Part shown: piece after piece, positions 6,687-16,379 of the stretch | Position numbering within the stretch: the stretch's first letter is position 1 | Layout of the letters: each line of letters starts with the position of its first letter | Source of the DNA: Candidatus Gastranaerophilales bacterium | GTDB taxonomy: Bacteria; Cyanobacteriota; Vampirovibrionia; Gastranaerophilales; Gastranaerophilaceae | Direction of reading: 5' to 3' | Length of the DNA stretch: 40,573 bases | NCBI GenBank assembly: GCA_944325085.1 | Contig: CALUYT010000062.1 | Span: 1-40,573 of the forward strand | Notes under the pieces: model-generated | The model's database searches: none | Told to the model about the DNA's origin: nothing | Seen by the model: the letters and a program-made list of their open reading frames with translations, nothing else | Made by a program: the position numbers and the translations under genes

Positions 6687-8531
6687 TTATTCAACAGTTA
6701 CTGATTTAGCAAGGTTTCTAGGTTGGTCAACGTCCTTACCTAGGAATTCTGCTATATAATAAGCGATTAATTGTAATGGAATCATTGCAATTATTGGTGA
6801 TAATAATTCTGGTACATCAGGAACGTGAATTATATAATCAAACAAATCATCTAATTTTTTATCAGAAGAATTTGTTAAGGCAATCATTCTTGCATTACGA
6901 GCTTTGGCTTCTTCACTATTTGAAAGTAATTTTTCATATACACTACCGTTCATTAATATTGAAAGAACAGGCATTGTTTCATCAAGCATTGCAATTGGAC
7001 CGTGTTTTAATTCTCCTGCAGGATAACCTGTTGCATTTATATAGCTGATTTCTTTTAGTTTTAAAGCTCCTTCCAGTGCTGTTGGATAATTTATTCCTCT
7101 TGCAATATATATAAAATCTCTGGTATTTGAGTATTTTCTCGCACAAGTTTGTATGTTTTCTTTATGTGCTAAAATTTGTTCAATTTTTTGAGGAAGCAAC
7201 ATCATTTCTGCTTTTAATTTCGTTAGATCAGCTTCTGGCATTGTTCCTTTAATTTCAGCCATATATAAAGCAAGTAGATAGAATGAAGTTAGCTGTGCAA
7301 TATAAGATTTTGTTGCAGCAACTGAAACTTCAATACCAGCGCTTACCGGAATTAAACTATCAGCTTCTCTAGCCATTGCACTATCAGGACGGTTTGTAAT
7401 TATCAGAATATGAGATCCTTTTGCTTTAGCTTGTTTTATAGCTGTTAAGGTATCGGCAGTTTCACCTGATTGCGAAACCCCAATAACAAGAGTATGAGAA
7501 TCTGTTACAGTTTTTCTATAAATATATTCACTTGAAGCTTCTACATCTACAGGTATTTCACAGAAGTTTTCGATAATATATTTTCCAATCATTGCAGCAT
7601 GAAGTGATGTTCCGCATGCAATTATTTGTATTCTGTTTAAATCTTTTAGTGTTTGTCTTGTAAGTTTCACTTCATCTAAAACTATTGGTGAATCTGAAGT
7701 GTGAAGTTTACCAACTAATATATTTCTTATTACATCTGGTTGTTCATGTATTTCTTTAAGCATAAAGTGTTTATAACCCATTTTGCTTAAAGCTACAGGT
7801 TCCCAAGGTAAAACCTCAATTTTTGGAGATACTTCGGTTTCATTTATATCTTCTAATTTTAAAGAATTTGGAGTCAATGTAGCTACTTGATTGTCAGTTA
7901 AATATATTGCTCTTTTTGTGTGTTTAATAATTGCAGGTACATCAGAAGCTACATAATATTCATTTTCTCCAACACCAATAAGTAATGGAGCATTTCGTTT
8001 TGTAACAACAAGTTTATTTGGCTCATCATTGTGCATAATACATAGAGCATAAGCTCCTTCTATTCTTTTTGTTGCAATTTGTACAGCTTTTGTAAGATTT
8101 TTAACTTCACCATATATAGAAGCTATCAAGTGAGCAACTGTTTCTGTATCAGTTTGAGATCTAAACTTGCAACCTTTTGCCTCAAGTTCAGCCTTTAATT
8201 CTTTATAGTTTTCTATTATACCGTTATGTACAACAACTAATTTTCCACAGCTGCAAGTGTGTGGGTGTGCATTAACTACTGTTGGGGCACCATGTGTAGC
8301 CCATCTTATATGACCAATACCCATTGTAGCTTTTGAAATTTCATAAGCATGCGGAGCAAGTTCTTCTTTTAAATTTGCTAATTTCCCTTCTGCTTTATAA
8401 ACTTTTATACTATCTTGGCACTTAACAGCAATACCAGAAGAATCATATCCTCTGTATTCAAGCTGTTCTAGTCCATCTAATAATATATCTGCTACCGGTT
8501 TATTACCGACATATCCGACAATACCACACAT
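6687..8531 (-). CDS. glmS: Glutamine--fructose-6-phosphate aminotransferase (isomerizing)
   Basis: 614 aa, the normal length. It makes glucosamine-6-phosphate from fructose-6-phosphate and glutamine, the entry step to UDP-GlcNAc for peptidoglycan and LPS. Cys2 is the N-terminal nucleophile of the class-II glutaminase domain (MCGIVGYVG), with GYDSSGIA and the HxRWATHG block following. Two SIS sugar-isomerase domains follow (ACGTSLHAAMIGKY; VSQSGETADT), and the C-terminus DQPRNLAKSVTVE is the invariant GlmS ending. AGGGAGA lies eight bases upstream of the ATG. I see no glmS ribozyme: the 87-base gap upstream is too short and too A+T rich. Confidence 0.97.
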   Translation of the reverse strand: MCGIVGYVGNKPVADILLDGLEQLEYRGYDSSGIAVKCQDSIKVYKAEGKLANLKEELAPHAYEISKATMGIGHIRWATHGAPTVVNAHPHTCSCGKLVVVHNGIIENYKELKAELEAKGCKFRSQTDTETVAHLIASIYGEVKNLTKAVQIATKRIEGAYALCIMHNDEPNKLVVTKRNAPLLIGVGENEYYVASDVPAIIKHTKRAIYLTDNQVATLTPNSLKLEDINETEVSPKIEVLPWEPVALSKMGYKHFMLKEIHEQPDVIRNILVGKLHTSDSPIVLDEVKLTRQTLKDLNRIQIIACGTSLHAAMIGKYIIENFCEIPVDVEASSEYIYRKTVTDSHTLVIGVSQSGETADTLTAIKQAKAKGSHILIITNRPDSAMAREADSLIPVSAGIEVSVAATKSYIAQLTSFYLLALYMAEIKGTMPEADLTKLKAEMMLLPQKIEQILAHKENIQTCARKYSNTRDFIYIARGINYPTALEGALKLKEISYINATGYPAGELKHGPIAMLDETMPVLSILMNGSVYEKLLSNSEEAKARNARMIALTNSSDKKLDDLFDYIIHVPDVPELLSPIIAMIPLQLIAYYIAEFLGKDVDQPRNLAKSVTVE

Positions 8532-8618
8532 ATTGTTACTTCTCCCTTATCTAACTACAATATATATAGTATCATCAAAATAGCAACTTTTTTATACCTT
8601 AATATATTTTTTATATTA

Positions 8619-9203
8619 TTATGGCAAAATTCTAATACCTGCTCTTGAACTTGTCGGATAGAAATTATTATATCCAAAGGTTCGCGGTCTATATATGCTT
8701 CTATTTATTCTAGGTCCAAAACTGTTTCTGTGAAACGGACTATTCATAATTGGTGGGGTAAAACCTGTTGGTTGCCCAATAAATCTGTTATAGATACGTC
8801 TTGTCGGGGTGTAATTACTTGTTCTACTATAGTAACTGGTTCCGGTATTCGAATTTGTAAAGAAATTACTGTTTGTATTAAATCCATCAAAATTATCAAA
8901 ACTGTCATATTTTCTATAATTTGCAAGAATATTATTCATTCTGCTTGATGTATTCATGGTTGAGTATGTTTTATTAAAAATCTTTTTTTCTATTCGATTA
9001 ATACGATTATTTACATTTTCATTAGGATAAGTCTTACCAAATAAATATTCTTCTATATGTGCTAAATCATTGCTGTACGCGTTATAAGTTGTTCCTGAAT
9101 ATGTTGGAACATTTTTAATCTGCCTAATTGTATAAGCCTGAGCTTCTCCGTTTGCTATTGTTAAGCCGAACACTAAAATACTGATTGCTAATATTTTTTT
9201 CAT
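8619..9203 (-). CDS. Secreted protein with two 21-residue LFGKTY-type repeats
   Basis: I start this at the second Met (9203) because GAGGTG lies four bases before it and a clean signal peptide follows (MKKILAISILVFGLTIANG, cleavage likely after EAQA at 23). The frame could open 17 codons earlier, but that would bury the signal. The mature protein holds two tandem motifs 21 residues apart: IEEYLFGKTYPNENVNNRIN (50-69) and IEKKIFNKTYSTMNTSSRMN (71-90). The remainder is Asn/Ser/Tyr/Arg-rich and probably disordered. From memory, similar LFGxTY repeats occur in envelope proteins of Vampirovibrionia. Function is unknown; it is presumably periplasmic or surface-exposed. Confidence 0.75.
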   Translation of the reverse strand: MKKILAISILVFGLTIANGEAQAYTIRQIKNVPTYSGTTYNAYSNDLAHIEEYLFGKTYPNENVNNRINRIEKKIFNKTYSTMNTSSRMNNILANYRKYDSFDNFDGFNTNSNFFTNSNTGTSYYSRTSNYTPTRRIYNRFIGQPTGFTPPIMNSPFHRNSFGPRINRSIYRPRTFGYNNFYPTSSRAGIRILP

Positions 9204-9314
9204 AAACACCTCATTTTCAAAATAAATAATATAAGTTGTTATAAAGTATTTCATTCAACATTTGGATAATCTTAACAATTAGCCATGCTCCATATAAAGT
9301 GGTAATATTTAGTT

Positions 9315-11378
9315 ATGTTTAATAATAAGAAAAAGAAAAAAGAAGTTATTGCATATTTGCATACCCACTGGGATAGAGAGTGGTACAGAGAATTTGAAGT
9401 CTTTAGATTAAGACTTTTAAGAGTTTTTGATCATGTTTTAGAGTTGTTGGAAAATGACAGTATTCCATCATTTTATTTTGATGGACAAATTTCGGCAATG
9501 CTTGATTATTTAGAAATTCGACCTGAAAAAGAAGAACAAATTAGAAAATTTATTAAGGATAAACGTCTTTTTATAGGTCCTTTTTACTGTTTGGTTGATG
9601 AATTTTTAACTGATGGTATATGTTTTAGAAAAAATATAGAAATTGGTTTAAAGGTAGCTAAAAATTTTGGTTGCGAAGATTTTATAGCTTATCTTGCAGA
9701 TACATTTGGACATAGCAAGAATGTTCCTGAAATATTAAAAGAATATGGCATTGACAAAGCTATTGTTTGGCGTGGCTGCGGTAATATTCCTGCTGAATTT
9801 ATTTGGAATGGAGTAAATACTGTAAATTTAATCCGCGGTTATTTTATGGATATTTTTTCTTCAGATAAATCAATAGAAGAAAAAGCTGAATTTTTAAAAT
9901 CTAATTTAGATAAAATAGCTCAATATTCAGGAAATACTTTATTACTACCTATTGGTGCAGATCATTTGGATATTCCCGATGATATAAATGAACAAATAGA
10001 CAAAGTAAATGAATTATTAGAGGATTATACAATACGTTTAGGTTCTCCGTTTGAATATTTTGATGCTGTTAAATTTAAAGAAAAGCATAATGACGAGTTG
10101 CGTGATAATTCAAAAACTTTTATTTTGCCTGGCACGCATTCTTCTCGTCTAAAATTAAAACAGCTTAATGCTGAATGTTCATACAAGCTTGATATAGCAA
10201 ATAAATTACAATTTAATTTTGGCAGTAAATATGATAAAGTTATAGATTATGCTTACGAGTTACTTTTGCAAAATCAGGCTCATGATAGTATTTGTGGGTG
10301 CTCAACCGATATGGTTCATGAAGAAAATATTATCCGATATAAAAAAATTCTACAAATTGCGAATACAATTATTGAAGAAATTAGATTAGAACAGCCTGAA
10401 AATCTGTCTATAACGTTTAAATATCTTGATAAGTATAAAATTTTGGAAGTTGAACGTGAAGCTGTTGGTAAAAACGAGCAAGTAATTTCGCACAGAAAAG
10501 GTTTTCCTTCAAAATTGTTGCACGATACAAATAAAATACCGGTAACAGAAGATTTCACAGCATTATATACTGTATTAAAAGAGTTTAATGGTAATGAATC
10601 TCCATCAGATCTTGTTATTGATCAAACAACAATATTTAATTCAAATATTAGATTAGAAGTTGCTGATGGAAAATTGAATGTGTATGATAAAGCTAAATGC
10701 TATAAAAACTTTATAGAATTTGTCAGATGCAAAGATAAAGGAGATAGCTATAATTTTGGACCTGTTGCAGATGATAAATATGAAGTTGCAGAAATTAAAT
10801 CTGCTCGTGTTATAGCAAATGGTCCGTTACGTGCAACATTGCGTATTGTTACATCATTTTTCAGTGTTGATGTTTCTTTAGATAAAAAATCAAAACTACT
10901 TAATTTTAAAGTTAAATGGTTAAATCTTTTAACTAATAAATTATGGCAAGTAAGATTTAATCTAGATAAACCTGTTAAAGAAGTTCAATCTGAAGATATG
11001 AACTTGCTAATAACAAGAAAGTTTGATCCTGAATATGATATAAGACAAAATTTGCCAACATCAAAAGGTATAGAAGCTAAAACTAATACTGCTCCTATGC
11101 AAAGATTTGCTTGGACAAACAAATTTGGTGTTATAACTAAAGGTTTAACAGAATATGAGGTTTATAAAAATTCTCTATCTGTTACATTGTTGCGTAGCAC
11201 AGGCATGATTTCAAATCCTAAGAATTCATCTCGCTCAACACCGGCTGGACCACCTCTTGATGTTCCAGGTTTGCAACAATTAGGTGAAAATACTGCAGAA
11301 TTTTCAATAGGATTTTTCGATATTAAGGATTGGGCAACTTATGTTGAAGAGGTTTATCCTCAAACAATAATTTTCTAA
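9315..11378 (+). CDS. Glycoside hydrolase family 38 alpha-mannosidase
   Basis: 687 aa. HTHWDREWY at residues 16-24 carries the Zn ligands His18 and Asp20. Asp129 in LADTFGH is the predicted nucleophile and also a Zn ligand, and His323 in QAHDSICGCSTD is the fourth ligand, so the full GH38 metal site is present. The middle helical domain and C-terminal beta-sandwich follow, but the protein is shorter than MngB-type enzymes of about 870 aa. It has no signal peptide and starts MFNNKKKKK, so it is cytoplasmic and probably trims imported mannosides or mannosyl-glycerate-like substrates. No sugar transporter or regulator is adjacent. The ribosome-binding site is weak. A hairpin follows the stop closely. 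Confidence 0.92.
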   Translation: MFNNKKKKKEVIAYLHTHWDREWYREFEVFRLRLLRVFDHVLELLENDSIPSFYFDGQISAMLDYLEIRPEKEEQIRKFIKDKRLFIGPFYCLVDEFLTDGICFRKNIEIGLKVAKNFGCEDFIAYLADTFGHSKNVPEILKEYGIDKAIVWRGCGNIPAEFIWNGVNTVNLIRGYFMDIFSSDKSIEEKAEFLKSNLDKIAQYSGNTLLLPIGADHLDIPDDINEQIDKVNELLEDYTIRLGSPFEYFDAVKFKEKHNDELRDNSKTFILPGTHSSRLKLKQLNAECSYKLDIANKLQFNFGSKYDKVIDYAYELLLQNQAHDSICGCSTDMVHEENIIRYKKILQIANTIIEEIRLEQPENLSITFKYLDKYKILEVEREAVGKNEQVISHRKGFPSKLLHDTNKIPVTEDFTALYTVLKEFNGNESPSDLVIDQTTIFNSNIRLEVADGKLNVYDKAKCYKNFIEFVRCKDKGDSYNFGPVADDKYEVAEIKSARVIANGPLRATLRIVTSFFSVDVSLDKKSKLLNFKVKWLNLLTNKLWQVRFNLDKPVKEVQSEDMNLLITRKFDPEYDIRQNLPTSKGIEAKTNTAPMQRFAWTNKFGVITKGLTEYEVYKNSLSVTLLRSTGMISNPKNSSRSTPAGPPLDVPGLQQLGENTAEFSIGFFDIKDWATYVEEVYPQTIIF

Positions 11379-11379
11379 C

Positions 11380-11403
11380 AAAAAAGCGGTCTTATGACCG
11401 CTT
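11380..11403 (-). terminator. Hairpin terminator, best on the minus strand
   Basis: AAGCGGTC (11384-11391) pairs perfectly with GACCGCTT (11396-11403) around TTAT. Read on the minus strand it runs into six T (complement of 11380-11385), which would end the 80-aa gene. On the plus strand the stem is followed only by AAATTTTA, so it is weaker for the mannosidase gene. Confidence 0.75.
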
Positions 11404-11455
11404 AAATTTTATATTCCTATCCTTTTTCCAAAATCTTTCTCTTTTATCCTATTGA

Positions 11456-11698
11456 TTATCCAACAACTTTTGATACAAAATTCATAACTTCAAAAACTGA
11501 GTCTTTCACATATTCTTTTGCCAGAACACTGATTGGTCTGTTTTCTATACAATCAAATACGTAATATATCGGGTCTTGAGAATTGTTAAATCTCATTCTT
11601 TTATCTTTTTTTTCTAAATATTTAAAATCTTCAATAGAACAACCTTTTCTTACTCTTTTTGTCATTGTTCCAAAAGCTTTTCCTGATGTTGCTAACAT
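11456..11698 (-). CDS. Small basic hypothetical protein, 80 aa
   Basis: Not recognised. The product is soluble and has a basic N-terminal third (MTKRVRKG at 12-19, then KKDKRMR). The C-terminal part includes DPIYYVFDCIENRP and a predicted helix (VFEVMNFVSKVVG). There is no signal peptide or membrane segment. A purine-rich GAGAGAGAAA precedes the ATG by about seven bases. Met12 is an alternative start without a clear SD. The gene stands alone between the efflux operon and a terminator. Confidence 0.6.
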   Translation of the reverse strand: MLATSGKAFGTMTKRVRKGCSIEDFKYLEKKDKRMRFNNSQDPIYYVFDCIENRPISVLAKEYVKDSVFEVMNFVSKVVG

Positions 11699-11774
11699 AA
11701 TCTATTTCTCTCTCTTATATCTTACATATATATAAAGTAAATAAAAGAGAAATAATTGCCTTTTTAAAATTTAT

Positions 11775-11786
11775 TTTGTTAACAAA
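11775..11786. promoter_or_regulatory. 12-bp perfect palindrome, possible operator
   Basis: TTTGTTAACAAA is a perfect palindrome lying 77 bases upstream of the 80-aa gene and 13 bases beyond the end of the tolC-like gene. It could be an operator for the 80-aa gene. A palindrome of this length in A+T-rich DNA could also be chance. Confidence 0.25.
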
Positions 11787-11798
11787 CCTTAATATAAT

Positions 11799-13214
11799 TT
11801 ATTTTATTAAATCAACAGGTTCTTCGTCATCATCTTGTATATTTTTGCCAATAGATTTTTCAAGTTCAGCTTTTGCAGAATTATATTCATAAAGTGCTGT
11901 ATAATAAGCTAATTGGGCTTGTTCAAACATATTTTCAGCGTCTTTTAACTCTGTTGGAGAGGCTTCGCCTACTCTATAGCGACCATATGAAAGTTCATAA
12001 TTTTCTTTTGTTTGTTTTACTTGTAATACTGCAACAGGAAGTTGATTTCGTTTTTCATCAAGTTTTAGGTAGGCATTTTGAATTTCCAGATATATTGCAT
12101 TTTGAGTATTTCTTGCATTTGCAAGTTCTCTATCATAAAGATATCTGGCTTCTTTTATTTCATTTCTTATAAGCATTGCGTTAATTGATGGGAATGTTAA
12201 ATATGCGCCAACATTAAAACCATAATTTGAGTTCCAAGATTTACCACCTCGTTGATATTGTCCTTCTAATGATAGAGTTGGTAAAAATGATTTTTTTGTT
12301 AATTTGATGGTTTGATTAACACCTTCAACTTTTATTTCCGCTTGTTTTAGTTCAGGTCTTGATTCTCTAGCGATATCAATAGCTTCTTCGAATGATAAAT
12401 TTATAGGTTTATATTGTAATCTGTCAACAATATCATATTTTTCTATGTACGGAACACCCATAATGTTATTAAGTTTTGCTATTGCTAAATTTACGGCATT
12501 ATCAGCCTGAATAAATTTAAGTTTAGCATTACTCAAATTTGATTCAGCAATAGTTACATCAACTTTAGGATTCATTCCTATTTGATAAAAGGCTTTTGCC
12601 TGATCATAGAATAATTGATATTTATCTACGGTATCTTGAGCAACTCGTCTTGCTTCATAGGCATACAAAACATTGTAGTAAGCATCTTTTGTTTGGTAGA
12701 TTACATTATTTACAGTTGCTTCAAAAGTCTTTTTATAACTTTCATAATCAAGTTTTCTAATAGTAGCTTGGTTTTGAGTTACACCAAAGTCATAAAGCAT
12801 TTGTTGTAATGAAATTTGGCCAAGCAAATAATAGTTAAATTCTAACCTTCTGCCTAAAGCATCAGATAATTGAAGTTGTCTTAATCTTGAATAGCCTGTT
12901 TGCCAAGAAATTGTTGGGAAATAATTAGACCAAACTTGCTTTATACGTGCATCTGAGGCCAGTATGTCTTGAAATGCTGCATTAATTTGAGGATTGTTGC
13001 CTAATGCAATTCTCAAGCAATTATCAAGCGTCATATCAACATTTTTTTCAACTGAACCGGAAATAACAAAGTCAGGTTTTACATTAACTTCCGGTAGAAC
13101 ACTATCACTATGCGGATATTCCTTATCATTAATTTTATTTCCTAACTCTTTTGCCAAAGAAACAGGTACAATTGTAAATATTATAATTAGTATTGAAATT
13201 ATTTTCTTAAGCAT
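11799..13214 (-). CDS. TolC-like outer membrane efflux protein
   Basis: 471 aa with an N-terminal signal peptide (MLKKIISILIIIFTIVPVSLA). It contains two OEP repeats of long coiled-coil helices and strands (about residues 60-260 and 270-460), with typical phrases such as LRIALGNNPQI and LSYGRYRVGEASPTELKDAE. This is the trimeric outer membrane channel of a tripartite pump. The gene overlaps the RND gene by eight bases and is last in the fusion protein - RND - channel order. The acidic tail (DDDEEPVDLIK) is not conserved in the family. I see no clear terminator after it. Confidence 0.92.
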   Translation of the reverse strand: MLKKIISILIIIFTIVPVSLAKELGNKINDKEYPHSDSVLPEVNVKPDFVISGSVEKNVDMTLDNCLRIALGNNPQINAAFQDILASDARIKQVWSNYFPTISWQTGYSRLRQLQLSDALGRRLEFNYYLLGQISLQQMLYDFGVTQNQATIRKLDYESYKKTFEATVNNVIYQTKDAYYNVLYAYEARRVAQDTVDKYQLFYDQAKAFYQIGMNPKVDVTIAESNLSNAKLKFIQADNAVNLAIAKLNNIMGVPYIEKYDIVDRLQYKPINLSFEEAIDIARESRPELKQAEIKVEGVNQTIKLTKKSFLPTLSLEGQYQRGGKSWNSNYGFNVGAYLTFPSINAMLIRNEIKEARYLYDRELANARNTQNAIYLEIQNAYLKLDEKRNQLPVAVLQVKQTKENYELSYGRYRVGEASPTELKDAENMFEQAQLAYYTALYEYNSAKAELEKSIGKNIQDDDEEPVDLIK

Positions 13215-16200
13215 TTTTCTTTTTTTCCTTAAGTTCTTTTATTTTATGTGAAAAATTAAGTTTAAAGTTTTCAATCATAACGTAAAAAGCCGGAACCAAA
13301 AATGTTCCAATAAAAGCAACAGCAATCATTCCACCAAATACTGTCATACCAACGGAGTGTCTTGAAGCTGCACCTGCACCTGATGCAAATACTAAAGGTA
13401 ACAAACCAAGAATAAATGCAATATTTGTCATCATTACAGCTCTAAATCTTAATCTTGCAGCTTGAATAGCTGCATCTCTGATAGATAAACCTTCTTGGTG
13501 TGCATCTTTGGCAAATTCAATAATTAAAATTGCTTGTTTTGTACTTAAACCAATTAACATAACTAAACCAATTTGTGAATAAATATCTAGAGCGTATCCT
13601 GCAACGTATTGGAATATTAATGCACCAGACAATGAAACCGGAGTAACTAAAAGTACACTAATTGGAAGTAGCCAACTTTCGTATAAACCTACTAAAAATA
13701 GGAATATAAAGACTAAAGACATCATTAATATTGGTACAATTTGTCCACTTGATTGCTTTTCTTGTAAAGATGTGCCGGACCAAGCAAAGCCCATATCTTC
13801 AGGTAACGTTTCCTTAGAAATATTTTCCATTATTTCCATAGCTTTACCGGAACTTACTCCAGGTCTTGAGTTACCGTTAATTGTTATAGCAGGATACATG
13901 TTAAATCTTGTTCTTGTATAAGGACCTACTATGCTTTTAACGTTAACTACAGAAGAAAGTGGAACCATTTTGCCATAATTATTTTTTACGTAAATTTTGT
14001 CTAAATCGGAAATCTTTTCTCTAAATTGTGAATCAGCTTGAACAAATACACGATAAACACGTCCGTATTTATTAAAGTCATTGATATATGATGTTGCAAA
14101 ATAAGCAGCAATAGCATTGTATATTTCAGATACAGGAACACTTTGTGCCATTGCTTTTTTTACATCTACATCAACCATAATTTGAGGTAAATTAGCACTA
14201 TAAGATGTATAAATCATAGTAAAATCTTGATTAGAAGATGCTTTTGCAATTAATTTTTTAGCTTCATCATATAATTCTGATGCTGAACGGTCACCTTTAT
14301 CAAGTAATTGATATTCAAAGCCACCAAACATACCTAAACCGGATATTGCTGGTGGAGAAAATGTTGCTACAGTAGCTTGAGGGTATGATGCAAATTGTTT
14401 TTTAATATTTTTCATAATACCATCAATAGATTCTTCAGAATTTTTTCTTTCAGACCAAGGTTTAAAATCTGAAACTATAAATGCTGTATTTTCACCATTC
14501 ATACCAACAAGAGTGATTGTATCCTTTACTCCTGGAATTTTTAGGAGTTTACTTTCTACATCTTTTGCAATTTGGTCAGTTCTTGAAGCTGAAGATCCAT
14601 CAGGTAATTGTATTTGTGTAAATACGGCGCCCCTATCTTCACTTGGTAAAAATCCTTTTGGAATTATATAGAACATCGCAATAGTGAATACTGCAATAAT
14701 TGAAAGTACTCCAAAAGTTAACTTCCAAGAATCAATAAAACTAATTGTATATTTTAAATATTTGTCTCTAATTTTGTTAAACCATTCATCAAACATTTGT
14801 ATAAATTTAAAATCAGCCTTTTCTTCACCTGATTTTAAGATAATTGAACATAAAGCCGGAGCTAAAGTTAGCGCAACTAGTGTAGATAAACCTATAGATG
14901 AGGCAATACAAAGTGCAAATTGTTTAAACATACGCCCTGTAATACCACCCATAAATGATACTGGCACAAATACGGCCATTAAAACTAAGGATGTAGCTAA
15001 AACCGCACCAAATACTTCCTTCATTGTGATTTCTGTTGCTTCTTTTGGGGTTTTACCTTCTTGTATGTGCCGTTGTGTGTTTTCAAGTACAACAATAGCA
15101 TCATCAACTACTAACCCTACAGCAAGGACTAATCCAAACAAAATTAAAAGGTTTATAGAAAAACCAAATAAATTCATAAATATGAAAACACCAATTAGCG
15201 ATACAGGAATTGCACAAAATGGAATAAATGCTGCTCTTGCAGTTCCTAAGAATAAATAAGTAACTATAGAAACTAGTAATACTGCTAATGCAACAGCACT
15301 TACAACTTCATTAATAGATTCTCTAACGAATTCTGTTTCATCGTGTTGAATTTTATATTCAATATCTTTAGGGAATGACTTACTTAATTCTTGTAATTTA
15401 GCCCTAATTTTATTTGATAAATCAATAGCGTTTGCTTCAGGTAATTGGCTTACTGTAATAATTGCAGAATTTTTACCGCTAATTCGGGAAAATTTAGAGT
15501 AATTTTCTGCACCCAATTCAACTCTTGCAACATCTTTTAATCTTACTTGTGCACCATTAGGTAATGATTTTATTATAATATCTTCAAATTCGCTTGCATC
15601 TTTTAATCTACCTTTTGTTCGCATAGTTAATTTTAAAAGCTGCTTATTTTTCATAGGCTCAACACCTAAATCTCCCGCAGGAGATTGAATATTTTGGGTC
15701 TGTATTGCATTTGTAACATCTGTTACAGATAATCCATAATTTGCCATTTTATCAGCATCAAGCCATATTCTCATTGAGTAAGTTGATGATGCAAATACTG
15801 CAACTGAACCTACCCCCTTAATACGAGCAAGTTCATCTTTAATAAATATATCTGCATAATTTGATATAAATAACTTATCATATGAACCATGTGGCGAATT
15901 AACGGAAATCATCATTAAACCAGGACCACCTGTTGATTTTTTTACGGTTAAGCCATATCTTTTAACCTCTTCAGGAAGCCTTGGTGTAACCAGTTGTAAT
16001 TGGTTTTGAACATTTACAACAGCCATATCAGGGTCTGATCCGACTTCGAAAAATAATGTTAACTTGTAGTTCCCATTTTGAGATGTTGAAGTCATATAAA
16101 TCATATCTTCAACACCATTCAATTGTGCCTCAACCGGTGCTGCTACAGTTGATTCTATAACGTCAGAACTTGCACCAGCATAAGTTGCTGTAACAACTAC

Positions 16201-16341
16201 TTGAGGAGGTGTAATAGAAGGATATTCTTCTAAAGGAAGGGTTTTTATCATTAATATACCTGCAAGTAGTATCGCTAAAGATATAACTATTGCAAGTTTT
16301 GGTCTTTTTATAAAAATATTTCCTTGTTTTTGTTCTGACAT
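13207..16341 (-). CDS. RND multidrug efflux pump, AcrB/MexB (HAE1) type
   Basis: 1044 aa, the standard length. It has twelve transmembrane helices in the usual 1+5 / 1+5 pattern and two large periplasmic loops. TM4 carries GLVLAVGLVVDDAIVVLEN, including the paired Asp of the proton relay (AcrB D407/D408), and the matching TM10 Lys is expected in LIGLSTKQAILIIEFAKDA. The N-terminus FIKRPKLAIVISLAILLAG is typical. It exports hydrophobic compounds or drugs using the proton gradient; the substrates cannot be read from sequence. It sits between its fusion protein (38-base gap upstream) and its outer membrane channel (8-base overlap downstream). Confidence 0.96.
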   Translation of the reverse strand: MSEQKQGNIFIKRPKLAIVISLAILLAGILMIKTLPLEEYPSITPPQVVVTATYAGASSDVIESTVAAPVEAQLNGVEDMIYMTSTSQNGNYKLTLFFEVGSDPDMAVVNVQNQLQLVTPRLPEEVKRYGLTVKKSTGGPGLMMISVNSPHGSYDKLFISNYADIFIKDELARIKGVGSVAVFASSTYSMRIWLDADKMANYGLSVTDVTNAIQTQNIQSPAGDLGVEPMKNKQLLKLTMRTKGRLKDASEFEDIIIKSLPNGAQVRLKDVARVELGAENYSKFSRISGKNSAIITVSQLPEANAIDLSNKIRAKLQELSKSFPKDIEYKIQHDETEFVRESINEVVSAVALAVLLVSIVTYLFLGTARAAFIPFCAIPVSLIGVFIFMNLFGFSINLLILFGLVLAVGLVVDDAIVVLENTQRHIQEGKTPKEATEITMKEVFGAVLATSLVLMAVFVPVSFMGGITGRMFKQFALCIASSIGLSTLVALTLAPALCSIILKSGEEKADFKFIQMFDEWFNKIRDKYLKYTISFIDSWKLTFGVLSIIAVFTIAMFYIIPKGFLPSEDRGAVFTQIQLPDGSSASRTDQIAKDVESKLLKIPGVKDTITLVGMNGENTAFIVSDFKPWSERKNSEESIDGIMKNIKKQFASYPQATVATFSPPAISGLGMFGGFEYQLLDKGDRSASELYDEAKKLIAKASSNQDFTMIYTSYSANLPQIMVDVDVKKAMAQSVPVSEIYNAIAAYFATSYINDFNKYGRVYRVFVQADSQFREKISDLDKIYVKNNYGKMVPLSSVVNVKSIVGPYTRTRFNMYPAITINGNSRPGVSSGKAMEIMENISKETLPEDMGFAWSGTSLQEKQSSGQIVPILMMSLVFIFLFLVGLYESWLLPISVLLVTPVSLSGALIFQYVAGYALDIYSQIGLVMLIGLSTKQAILIIEFAKDAHQEGLSIRDAAIQAARLRFRAVMMTNIAFILGLLPLVFASGAGAASRHSVGMTVFGGMIAVAFIGTFLVPAFYVMIENFKLNFSHKIKELKEKKKNA

Positions 16342-16379
16342 TTTATATCCCTTAATAATGTTTTATAAATTTTATTTTA

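Noticed and set aside
8532-8618. glmS ribozyme or riboswitch upstream of glmS
   Set aside because: The gap is 87 bases, very A+T rich, without the paired segments of the glmS ribozyme; only an ordinary ribosome-binding site is visible.
14684-15259. A 191-codon open frame antisense to the RND pump gene
   Set aside because: It is the shadow of a strongly conserved transporter; it has no ribosome-binding site and an unlikely composition.
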